In this document: in pieces, positions 1-6,265 of the stretch
Position numbering within the stretch: the stretch's first letter is position 1
Layout: each line of letters opens with the position of its first letter
Assembly: GCA_038322815.1 (NCBI GenBank)
Contig: JBBQGG010000086.1
Coordinates: forward strand, 1-10,643
Source of the DNA: PALSA-1296 sp038322815
GTDB lineage: Bacteria > Bacteroidota > Ignavibacteria > Palsa-1295
DNA length: 10,643 nt
Reading direction: 5' to 3'
Program-made: the position numbers and the translations under genes
The notes under the pieces: model-generated
The model's input: the letters and a program-made list of their open reading frames with translations, nothing else
What the model was told of the DNA's origin: nothing
Database searches by the model: none

Positions 1-528
1 TACCATATTATCGAGGGCTACGATCATCTTCTTTTTTTGATCGCACTTATTATTGTTACGAAAAATTTTCGTTCTCTGTTTTCTGTTATCTCAGCGTTTA
101 CGATTGCCCACTCTACAACCCTTATCCTATCTGCTTTAGGGATCCTTTCTCTTCCTCCGGTTATCACAGAATCGCTGATAGCATTATCGATCGTCTATGT
201 CGGAATTGAAAATGTTGTCCGCTCTGAGACGAAGGGACGATGGATCGTTGCCGGAAGCTTCGGACTTATTCACGGCGCCGGTTTTTCCGGTCATCTAACC
301 GATATTCTCAAAGGTATGCTGAGTATGGGCAATGTTTTTATTCCTCTCACAGGATTTAACGTTGGCATCGAAGCAGGTCAGATCACCGTCATCCTCGTTG
401 TTTTTCCTCTGATGTGGCTCGTAAGAAAATACGGGAAAGAAAGATTGATCGTTCAGGAAGTATCCCGCGTCATTGCTGCTATCGGCGGAGTGCTGCTTGT
501 TATCAGGCTATTCGGGATTAATCCATAA
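1..528 (+). CDS. HupE/UreJ-like integral membrane protein, 5' end missing
   Basis: The reading frame is open from the first base, so the gene begins outside the window; 175 residues and the TAA stop are visible. A TTG at 37 is an internal codon, not a start, because the conserved stretch GYDHLLFLIAL lies across it. Seen: about five hydrophobic segments, a His-containing first segment (EGYDHLLF), AHSTTL, the IVYVGIEN helix, FGLIHGAGF and FNVGIEAGQ. These are the hallmarks of the HupE/UreJ_2 family. Related proteins are proposed metal (nickel/cobalt) permeases or hydrogenase/urease accessory proteins, but no hydrogenase or urease gene is visible here, so the substrate is unknown. The gene converges on the TauE-like gene, with a palindromic repeat between them. 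Confidence 0.82.
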   Translation, partial: YHIIEGYDHLLFLIALIIVTKNFRSLFSVISAFTIAHSTTLILSALGILSLPPVITESLIALSIVYVGIENVVRSETKGRWIVAGSFGLIHGAGFSGHLTDILKGMLSMGNVFIPLTGFNVGIEAGQITVILVVFPLMWLVRKYGKERLIVQEVSRVIAAIGGVLLVIRLFGINP

Positions 529-708
529 ATATTTGTCCTAGCAAATGTGTAGTGCTTCAATTTAAAAAACTTTAATTTTGTCATTCTGAGCGACAGCGAA
601 GAATCTGAGCTTTAGGATGTCTGAAAGCTCAGATTCTTCGTTCCGCTACGCTCCACTTGGAATGACAATTCTTTAAGAGTTATTATCATAAAAAGATTTA
701 TTGTTCCA
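529..708. other. Convergent intergenic gap with palindromic repeat, no gene
   Basis: This 180-base gap separates two converging genes and contains the large palindromic repeat at 578-668. I see no coding frame and no hairpin followed by a clean T-run. Transcripts from both sides would have to pass through or end at the repeat hairpin. Confidence 0.6.
578..668. repeat. Dispersed palindromic repeat, copy A
   Basis: The ends are complementary (TTGTCATTC at 578-586, GAATGACAA at 660-668). An inner perfect 17-bp stem pairs 597-613 with 624-640 around a 10-base loop. Arms carry the motif CATTCTGAGCG...GCGAAGAATCT, shared with copies B and D. It could fold as a stem-loop on either strand and act as a bidirectional terminator for the two converging genes, although there is no T-run. 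Elements of this look are widespread in bacterial genomes as non-coding interspersed repeats; how they move is not visible here. Confidence 0.8.
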
Positions 709-1473
709 TTACTTAAAAAAAACATCATAGGAAAACCTGAGAAGTGTTGCGACTATGACGCATAAAAAGAAAATGCGGATGAAGGCATTACCTCGTAAGA
801 TGGCAAGCTTCGCGCCTAAGTACCCGCCAAGGGCATTGCACACTGCCATAGGAATGGCGATCTCATAGATGATCCTTCCGCTCAGCATGAAAAAAGTAAT
901 AGATCCTAAATTCGTCGAAAGGTTAAGGAATTTTGCATTCGAACTTGCCTTTAAAAAATCGAATCCGAGAAACGTGATAAATGCCAAGATGAAAAAACTT
1001 CCTGCTCCGGGTCCTATAAAGCCGTCATAAAAACCAACAAACAAACTAATGAATAGAGCATAGAGCAACTGTTCTTTTTGGGAACGATCTTTTTCGGAAT
1101 GAATGCCGAAATTTTTCTTGCTGTACGTATAGATCGCAACTGCGGTGAGGATTATAAGCAGGAGTGGCTTCATGAAATCATTACTCACAAGCGTCAGGAG
1201 TTTTGAACCGGCACATGCAGAGCAAAATGCCACTGCCATCATCAGGAAAAGATGGCGGTAGTTCAATTCCTGGTTCCGTGCATATTGAATCGCAGCCATT
1301 CCTGTTCCGCAGAATGATGGGATCTTCGTCGTGCCGATCACCGTAGCAACAGGATATTGCGGTAGTATAATCAAGGCAACTGGAATTTGGATCAAGCCGC
1401 CACCGCCAACAACTGCATCGACAAATCCCGCAGCAAATGCCGCTGAGCAAAGAAAGATGAGATCAAGTATCAC
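709..1473 (-). CDS. TauE/SafE-family permease (YfcA-like)
   Basis: A 254-aa polytopic membrane protein, about eight hydrophobic segments, of the size usual for the TauE/SafE (DUF81) family. Seen: the N-terminal repeat motif AGFVDAVVGGGGLIQIP near residues 15-31 and the second-half repeat GFYDGFIGPGAGSFF near 147-161, followed by KASSNAKFLNLSTNLG. These are the two pseudo-symmetric family signatures and most resemble the E. coli YfcA branch. Family members move small sulfur-containing or organic anions across the inner membrane; the substrate cannot be assigned. The chosen start is a GTG at 1471-1473 with no clear Shine-Dalgarno; upstream in-frame codons encode nothing family-like, so the start is plausible but unproved. 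It lies downstream of the DUF4331 gene on the same strand, but the terminator at 1724-1757 separates them, so it probably has its own transcription. Confidence 0.88.
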   Translation of the reverse strand: MILDLIFLCSAAFAAGFVDAVVGGGGLIQIPVALIILPQYPVATVIGTTKIPSFCGTGMAAIQYARNQELNYRHLFLMMAVAFCSACAGSKLLTLVSNDFMKPLLLIILTAVAIYTYSKKNFGIHSEKDRSQKEQLLYALFISLFVGFYDGFIGPGAGSFFILAFITFLGFDFLKASSNAKFLNLSTNLGSITFFMLSGRIIYEIAIPMAVCNALGGYLGAKLAILRGNAFIRIFFLCVIVATLLRFSYDVFFK

Positions 1474-1546
1474 AGTGCAAAAATACGAGATGAGAAGAGA
1501 TGTAATAAAATTACTGGAGATTCTATTTTTTCCTTCTTCATGTATT

Positions 1547-1672
1547 TGTCATTCTGAACGGAGTCTGTATTGCGCAGCAATATGGACGGAGTGAAGAATC
1601 CCTTGATGCTAAGAAAAATTCTATTCACCATCACGGGATTCTTCACTTCGCTGCGCTCCGTTCAGAATGACA
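1547..1672. repeat. Dispersed palindromic repeat, copy B
   Basis: The outer arms match perfectly over 17 bp (1547-1563 with 1656-1672, beginning TGTCATTCTGAACGGAG). An inner 13-bp stem pairs 1590-1602 with 1635-1647 (GGGATTCTTCACT). The left arm also carries its own small hairpin at 1568-1582 (TATTGC / GCAATA), so the folded element would be branched rather than a simple hairpin. It lies between the terminator of the DUF4331 gene and the start of the permease gene, within 75 bases of that start, where it could affect expression. Confidence 0.8.
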
Positions 1673-1723
1673 GCATTGGTTGAGTTTAGTTAATCATACG
1701 TCTTTATTAAACCTTATACATAC

Positions 1724-1757
1724 AAAAAAAATAGGCAGCCCGTAAGGGCTGCCTATT
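1724..1757 (-). terminator. Intrinsic terminator of the DUF4331 gene
   Basis: On the minus strand, a perfect 12-bp GC-rich stem (AATAGGCAGCCC) closes a 4-base loop and is followed directly by at least seven T. It begins 24 bases after the stop codon of the DUF4331 gene. There is no T-run on the plus side, so it works in one direction only. This is the clearest regulatory signal in the window. Confidence 0.93.
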
Positions 1758-1781
1758 ACAAATGACAAGTAAAGCGAGGGT

Positions 1782-3839
1782 TTACTTAGTCACGGTGATC
1801 TTCATATCATGCGAATGCTGCCCATTGACGAGGAGCGTTGCAATGTATGTGCCTGCTGATAAGTTTGATTCCGGTTTCCAGTTGATGCTATAGTCACCGG
1901 CTGATTGGTAGCTGTTAGCAAGAGTAGAAACCTGACGTCCGTTCATATCGAAGAGTACGATGCTGATATCTCCGCCATCGCTAAGATGGTAGTTCAGCGT
2001 TGTGCTCGATGCTACCGGATTCGGATAGTTCAAGGTGCTGAAGAAGTTACGCGGAGCGCGTATTCCGATACCATTCGACTGATGGTTCTGTACCACACCA
2101 TTTGTGCGTAAACCTGCTGAACCGCGATGCGGATAACCCAAATAAGGCCATTGTGCGCGGAAAGCAACGTCATTCTGCTCGATTCCTGCATTAAATGTAA
2201 GCTTACCAACGAGCTGAGGAGTTACAGGTGATGGTGTTGTTCCAGGTTTGTAATCATCAGTCCAGAGACCGATAGCATTTAAGACCAATCCACCGACTGC
2301 CTGCATTTCGATGCGCGTTACATCATCTTCAAGTCTGCGTCCGTTCGGGAAGCCATCCATATTCGGAATGTTCTCGAGTTTTGCAGATGTATTGAATGGT
2401 GCAACGGTCAAACCTATAGCCGCAGCCTGGATCAAGCCTTCAGAGCTGAAGTTTGCATCGGTACGAGATGTAACAGGTACTGCCATATTCAAGCGAAGCA
2501 TATCGCCGAGTGTCGGCAGGAAGTTGTTGATAAAAGGTTTACCATTTGCAAGTGGATTGCCACTGGCTTTGCCTGTTGCAAGCTGATACGGAGCTAAGTT
2601 CGGTACTCCCGTATAGAAGATCGGAAGTATATCTACTGAACGAGGTGCGCCTTTTTGGAGAAGAATATTTCCAAATGCTGCATCGTCAAGTGCCGTTCCT
2701 TTAACACCGGCAGAACCCTTTAACGGGAACAAGCCGTCTTTTCCATTACGGAAATCAAATCCGCCACCAAGCGAATTGGTATCAAGGCGAAGATCGAGCA
2801 ATGTGCCGACTGCTGCGCCAAAAGCGCCATTTCCAACATAAAGTGCAAGTTCAGGATTTGTGAAGTTTGGAGCAGATGCCAAGTCATTATAAGGAGAACC
2901 AGCATTCCACTTATCTTTCATCCCGATCGGAATGATGGCTTCATTGACAAGCGGCATACCGAGGCGTGATACCTGCACGAAATCAGCAGATACAGTTGGT
3001 TTGCTGCCATCAGAATTAAGTGTGGTGATCTTCGGACGTGAAGCAGATGCCCATACTCCGATGACGAAATCCGCATCGAGAATATTTGCAGCCTGATTTA
3101 CAGATTTACCATCTTTCTGCAACATGCTGATCGGTATCTTCAATGCGATCGTATGGCAGTTAAATCCTGCAAGAGCATCGATCTTGCTGTCTTTTCTGAA
3201 GTTACCGAGATCAAAAATTCCGGCAAGATCAACAAAGAACGGATCGTCAACCGGTCCGCAGAATAATGTCTCACCGGTTGTGCCGGTTGTGATGGCATTA
3301 TTCCAGATTGTCTCGTAAGGAGTTCCTAATCCAACACCCTGAGCTTCGATCGAGCGAGGTCCGATGTTATTCGGAGGCACAATACCGCCGTCTTTAACTG
3401 TCATCCATGACAATCCGCCATCAACGCTCTTTTCACATTTATATGTGGTCTTCAGATTTTGTTTTCCGAGACGGATATTGAAGAACGTTGTAGGATCTTC
3501 ATTGGTCTGCGTGAAAGTAAAACGGTAGGTGATGTCATCTCCGTTGCCGCCTGGTACTTTAGCATATTGGTTACGGATATGGATCTCATAGTGAATATTC
3601 TCTCCGAAGCTGAAGTAGTTCGGTCCGCCTTCAGGAAGTTCGAAAGGAATATAGTTTGCGATGATCGTGATCGTTGTCGGATCATCAGGTGAACGGAAAG
3701 CATAGAGATCAGTATTATCCGCAAGCGGATCGTTACTGATCAGTGGAGCTTCCCTGTGGCTCGATGCCAATGCTGCAACAGTGCTCGTCATCACGAACGC
3801 CAAAGCAACGATGAAAGATAGTATACGTTTCGTATTCAT
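1782..3839 (-). CDS. DUF4331 secreted protein with T9SS type-A sorting domain
   Basis: A 685-aa exported protein. Residues 1-25 form a classical signal peptide (basic MNTKR, hydrophobic core, ALA cleavage site), and the mature protein begins SSHREAPLISNDPLADNTD, the hallmark opening of DUF4331. The family body extends to about residue 590; its biochemical role is not established. Residues ~604-685 (NYPNP..., LFDMNGRQV, SAGTYIATL, final KITVTK) match the Por-secretion-system C-terminal sorting domain, so the protein should cross the outer membrane by the type IX system and be attached to the surface or released. The ATG at 3839 is set by the signal peptide. The gene follows the ECF sigma and anti-sigma genes on the same strand after a ~295-base gap and ends in a strong terminator, suggesting a separate transcript that may belong to that sigma factor's regulon. 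No cytoplasmic enzyme motif is visible. Confidence 0.93.
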   Translation of the reverse strand: MNTKRILSFIVALAFVMTSTVAALASSHREAPLISNDPLADNTDLYAFRSPDDPTTITIIANYIPFELPEGGPNYFSFGENIHYEIHIRNQYAKVPGGNGDDITYRFTFTQTNEDPTTFFNIRLGKQNLKTTYKCEKSVDGGLSWMTVKDGGIVPPNNIGPRSIEAQGVGLGTPYETIWNNAITTGTTGETLFCGPVDDPFFVDLAGIFDLGNFRKDSKIDALAGFNCHTIALKIPISMLQKDGKSVNQAANILDADFVIGVWASASRPKITTLNSDGSKPTVSADFVQVSRLGMPLVNEAIIPIGMKDKWNAGSPYNDLASAPNFTNPELALYVGNGAFGAAVGTLLDLRLDTNSLGGGFDFRNGKDGLFPLKGSAGVKGTALDDAAFGNILLQKGAPRSVDILPIFYTGVPNLAPYQLATGKASGNPLANGKPFINNFLPTLGDMLRLNMAVPVTSRTDANFSSEGLIQAAAIGLTVAPFNTSAKLENIPNMDGFPNGRRLEDDVTRIEMQAVGGLVLNAIGLWTDDYKPGTTPSPVTPQLVGKLTFNAGIEQNDVAFRAQWPYLGYPHRGSAGLRTNGVVQNHQSNGIGIRAPRNFFSTLNYPNPVASSTTLNYHLSDGGDISIVLFDMNGRQVSTLANSYQSAGDYSINWKPESNLSAGTYIATLLVNGQHSHDMKITVTK

Positions 3840-3959
3840 GTTAGATTATATTTAAGTGAAAATAAATGTCGTTCAGATGAAAGTGGGGTAACTGAACAGG
3901 TTCTAATACACGCGCAGTAGGGAAGTGGATGTGGAAGATTTTATGAGGATTTACGATCT

Positions 3960-4057
3960 CATTGCGATGAGGTCTTTAGCCCGAACGAAGCAATCTCAGC
4001 TCACAAATATGTATGAGAACTTGAATTTTAGATTGCTTCGCTGCGCTCGCAATGACA
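3960..4057. repeat. Dispersed palindromic repeat, copy C (CATTGCGAG variant)
   Basis: Outer ends CATTGCG (3960-3966) and CGCAATG (4048-4054) pair, as do inner arms CGAAGCAATCT (3986-3996) and AGATTGCTTCG (4030-4040). The right arm reads AGATTGCTTCGCTGCGCTCGCAATGACA in two joined blocks. It is the CATTGCGAG sister type of the CATTCTGAG elements in copies A, B and D. The left arm is degenerate compared with the right. Confidence 0.72.
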
Positions 4058-4085
4058 TATCGGAATATTTGGCTATAGATGTAGC

Positions 4086-4110
4086 AGAGCTCAGGCAATA
4101 CCTGAGCTCT
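4086..4110 (-). terminator. Hairpin after the anti-sigma gene, possible terminator
   Basis: A perfect 10-bp stem (AGAGCTCAGG / CCTGAGCTCT) with a 5-base loop lies 24 bases past the anti-sigma stop codon. It has no T-run on either strand, so it may be a weak or factor-assisted terminator or an RNA 3'-end stabiliser for the sigma/anti-sigma transcript. Confidence 0.4.
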
Positions 4111-4134
4111 ATAATCAAAAAACTAAAAGAAAAA

Positions 4135-4731
4135 TTAATTGGGGAAGAGTTCGCGGGGAATAGGAAGTTTAAGCAAGAGTTCACAACCGCCTTCACTATA
4201 AACGGGATCAGGTTCATTTCCCGCAAGTCCGGCGATGAAATCTCCGGCACCTAATTTATGACCATCTGCCCAAAAATCACCGGATAAAACTAAACATTCT
4301 TCTGTACCTAAACGACGGTGAGAAGGGAGTGAAGCGCCGGGTGCGAAACGAGCAATGAGCATTGTTCTGCCGTCATCATCTTTGTAAAGAATTTTAAATT
4401 CAATTCCGGGAATATTGGTAGTAACCCATTTCGCATCGGATGCACGGAGAATAAATGCATCAGCGTCAAGATCGGACTCCATTGGAATTTCGCCTGCAGC
4501 TTTTTCAAGAATTTTCTTCTTCAGTCCTTTTCTCGGATGCGGCATATCTTTGGCAAGAGCAGTATAGAAAGCAGTAAGTCCTTCTCCTGCTTCTTCCATC
4601 TCTTCACGTAGTTCTCCGGATTTGGCAACGGCATATTCAAATGCCACCTCTTCATCAGGTGTCATCAAACCTAAATGGTAGCGCTGGACTTGAAGCGCAG
4701 AATCATTATTGTTTGTGTTTTTATTGTCCAT
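4135..4731 (-). CDS. Anti-sigma factor with C-terminal ChrR-type cupin
   Basis: A 198-aa cytoplasmic protein with no signal peptide or membrane helix. Residues ~15-80 (YHLGLMTPDEEVAFEYAVAKS..LREEMEE) resemble the helical sigma-binding domain of RskA/ChrR-type anti-sigma factors. It lacks the His-x3-Cys-x2-Cys zinc site of ChrR. Residues ~95-190 form a ChrR-like cupin: PGASLPSHRRLGTEECLVLSGDF followed by AGDF and a closing SEGGCELLLKL. Of the expected cupin metal ligands, His138 and Glu144 are present; the second His is Arg140, and the last His position (near 174-175) is not His. By family knowledge such proteins hold an ECF sigma factor inactive until an oxidant or other signal reaches the cupin. 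It lies 53 bases after the sigma gene on the same strand, as expected of a cognate pair. Confidence 0.85.
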   Translation of the reverse strand: MDNKNTNNNDSALQVQRYHLGLMTPDEEVAFEYAVAKSGELREEMEEAGEGLTAFYTALAKDMPHPRKGLKKKILEKAAGEIPMESDLDADAFILRASDAKWVTTNIPGIEFKILYKDDDGRTMLIARFAPGASLPSHRRLGTEECLVLSGDFWADGHKLGAGDFIAGLAGNEPDPVYSEGGCELLLKLPIPRELFPN

Positions 4732-4784
4732 TGTCGTTGTTTTAATTGCCGTGATAATAATACACGCAGCAACCTTTTTTGGAT
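4732..4784 (-). other. Sigma/anti-sigma spacer
   Basis: A 53-base spacer with no gene. It carries GCGTGTATTA (minus strand, 4758-4767), also found upstream of the DUF4331 gene, and TATTAT resembling a -10 box, so a secondary promoter for the anti-sigma gene is possible but unproved. Confidence 0.3.
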
Positions 4785-5366
4785 TTATGTAAATTCACCC
4801 TTCAAAAAACTTAGCGAATTCCGAAGTGATAATAATCCATTCCGGATTTTTGTTTTTACGGTTCCAAGCGGCAGTTTTAGCGCTTCCGATATTTCCGAAT
4901 GCGAATATCCCTGAAAAAAAGCCATATCAATAAGCATGACCTGATCTTTAGGCAGATCGCGCATCGCTTCGGAAATCATCTGCATTCGTTCAGCACTAAC
5001 CGTTTGAGATAATAAAGAATCATCAATAAGCTCTGGGCTTGAGAGCACACCGTTTTCTTCATCGGTGATCGAGACCTGTGCATTTTTTCCTCTGCTTTTA
5101 TGTGCACGTATCAGGTTGATGCCTCTGTTATGAGCAATGCGTACAAGCCAATTTTTCGGAGAGCCTAACTCCGGTTTATACGTTGAGGCTTTGCGCCAGA
5201 CCTGTACAAAGACTTCCTGCAGAATATCTTCGGCATCGTCAGTATCGTTTAATAATCGCAGGAGTGCACCATACACCAGACGGGAATGGCGGTCATAAAA
5301 TTCCGATAAGGCGATTGAATCGCCGGCAGTGATCGCCTGGAGTAGTTCTTGGTCTGTCAACTTCAT
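4785..5366 (-). CDS. ECF-family RNA polymerase sigma factor
   Basis: A 193-aa protein of typical ECF length. Region 2 spans about residues 22-90 (FYDRHSRLVYGALLRLL, the DAEDILQEVFVQVWRKA core-binding and -10 recognition helices, then NWLVRIAHNRGINLIR). After a variable linker, region 4 at ~127-182 contains the -35 reading helix-turn-helix (LPKDQVMLIDMAFFQGYSHSEISEALKLPLGTVKTKIRNGLLSLR). It resembles the SigK/RpoE-like ECF groups paired with RskA or ChrR-type anti-sigma factors. ECF sigmas usually transcribe their own operon and a few target genes; the adjacent DUF4331 gene is the natural candidate target. The ATG at 5366 gives a standard ECF N-terminus (MKLTDQELLQAITAGD); no Shine-Dalgarno is seen. 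It diverges from kdsB. Confidence 0.95.
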   Translation of the reverse strand: MKLTDQELLQAITAGDSIALSEFYDRHSRLVYGALLRLLNDTDDAEDILQEVFVQVWRKASTYKPELGSPKNWLVRIAHNRGINLIRAHKSRGKNAQVSITDEENGVLSSPELIDDSLLSQTVSAERMQMISEAMRDLPKDQVMLIDMAFFQGYSHSEISEALKLPLGTVKTKIRNGLLSLRNSLSFLKGEFT

Positions 5367-5530
5367 GGGTGTACTGGAAAAAAACGTTGTTTCCGGCAGT
5401 TGGGTTTCGTTTTATAAATCAGTTTGCTTTTAGGTGTTATTCTTCGCTATCGCTCAGAATGACACCTAAGAAATCCTTTAGATTTCTATATATTAAAATT
5501 TTTTTCAAAAAATCATGCATATTTGTAAGA
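5367..5530. promoter_or_regulatory. Divergent promoter region of the sigma gene and kdsB
   Basis: The 164 bases between two divergent starts must hold both promoters. It contains the half repeat with its 5431-5468 hairpin, a second small hairpin (AGAAATC 5469-5475 with GATTTCT 5481-5487), and an AT-rich stretch leading into kdsB. No promoter box can be named with confidence. The plus-strand frame stays open back to an ATG at 5369, but the KdsB family begins at 5531 and the extra codons look non-coding. Confidence 0.5.
5431..5468. repeat. Dispersed repeat, half copy D, closed into a hairpin
   Basis: A single arm (ATTCTTCGCTATCGCTCAGAATGACA) matches the right arms of copies A and B. It is enclosed by TAGGTGT (5431-5437) and ACACCTA (5462-5468), which with ATTCT/AGAAT inside make a 13-bp stem with one G-T pair. 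It is about 63 bases upstream of kdsB and 65 upstream of the sigma gene. Confidence 0.65.
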
Positions 5531-6265
5531 ATGAAAACAGCAATTATTATTCCATCAAGGCTCGGCTCAACCAGATTACCACAAAAACCGCTACGACAAA
5601 TTGCCGGAACCTCCTTAGTAGAAAGGGTTTACAGGCAATGTAAAAGAGCAAGTGGTATTGATATGGTCATTGTTGCTACCGATAGCGATGAGATCGCGAC
5701 GCATGTTAATTCCTTCGGCGCCGGAGCTATTATGACTCCGGAAGATTGTGCTAATGGAACAGCGCGAGTTGCTTATGCTGCAAAACACTTAGCTGATGAT
5801 TTTGAGATTATCATAAATGTTCAAGGTGATGAACCTCTTATTGATCCGATAGTTATCGAAAAAATAGCAGCGGCTTTTGATGATAATGATGTTTCGATTG
5901 CAACGGCAATTTCTCCTATAGAAGATGCGGAATCGATCAATAATCCGAACATCGCAAAAGTAGTTACTGATGTAAATGATAATATTATTTATTTTTCAAG
6001 AGCGGTGATTCCGTTTGATAGGGATAAAACATCTGATGTAAAGTACTTGAAACATATCGGTATTTACGGTTTCCGCAGAAAAATTTTAGAAGAAATAAAA
6101 CATCTTCCTATAACGGCATTAGAAGAGATCGAAAAGCTCGAACAACTTTGCTGGCTTTATAATGGCTACAAGATCAAAGCAATTCGTGTTGACTATAACT
6201 CCGTCGAAGTAAATACTGAAGAAGATCTAAAAAAAGTCGAGGAAATTTTAAAAATTAAAAAATGA
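5531..6265 (+). CDS. kdsB: 3-deoxy-manno-octulosonate cytidylyltransferase (CMP-Kdo synthetase)
   Basis: A 244-aa cytosolic enzyme (E. coli KdsB is ~248) that joins CTP to Kdo so the sugar can be added to lipid A. Seen: N-terminal nucleotide-binding IIPSRLGSTRLPQKPL (residues 6-21), VATDSDEI (48-55), the metal-binding INVQGDEPLIDP (95-106), YFSRAVIPFDR (154-164), the KHIGIYGFRR block (174-183) and LEQLCWLYNGYKI (203-215). Two usually conserved acidic positions differ: NGTAR (75-79) where the family has GT(D/E)R, and EVNTEEDL (226-233) where VDTPEDL is usual. The ATG at 5531 is chosen because the family N-terminus (MKTAIIIPSR) starts there; there is no Shine-Dalgarno. It is the first gene of a tight operon and overlaps the aminotransferase gene by 4 bases (ATGA), implying translational coupling. 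No other LPS gene is in the window. Confidence 0.93.
   Translation: MKTAIIIPSRLGSTRLPQKPLRQIAGTSLVERVYRQCKRASGIDMVIVATDSDEIATHVNSFGAGAIMTPEDCANGTARVAYAAKHLADDFEIIINVQGDEPLIDPIVIEKIAAAFDDNDVSIATAISPIEDAESINNPNIAKVVTDVNDNIIYFSRAVIPFDRDKTSDVKYLKHIGIYGFRRKILEEIKHLPITALEEIEKLEQLCWLYNGYKIKAIRVDYNSVEVNTEEDLKKVEEILKIKK

Larger units (their letters stand above)
3840..4134. promoter_or_regulatory. Upstream region of the DUF4331 gene
   Basis: This 295-base gap contains no convincing gene; plus-strand frames here run into the anti-sigma gene and lack family features. It holds repeat copy C (3960-4057), a hairpin (4086-4110) and, next to the DUF4331 start, about 120 bases free of repeats where the promoter must lie unless transcription reads through from the sigma operon. 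A 10-base word (TAATACACGC at 3904-3913) recurs upstream of the anti-sigma gene at 4758-4767. No standard promoter boxes can be assigned with confidence. Confidence 0.45.

Noticed and set aside
578..4057. CRISPR array from repeated palindromes
   Set aside because: The copies are hundreds of bases apart, differ in sequence, lack regular spacers and no cas gene is present.
3925..4254. Plus-strand frame of 109 codons across repeat copy C
   Set aside because: It runs through the palindromic repeat and into the antisense of the anti-sigma gene, and has no domain-like features.
5367..5470. ECF-type promoter boxes shared by the sigma and DUF4331 genes
   Set aside because: I compared AACC-like and CG-like boxes in both upstream regions, but spacing and sequence did not agree well enough to call a promoter.
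5369..5530. In-frame upstream extension of kdsB adding 54 residues
   Set aside because: The KdsB family N-terminus starts exactly at the ATG at 5531, the extension runs through the repeat half-copy and resembles no known domain.
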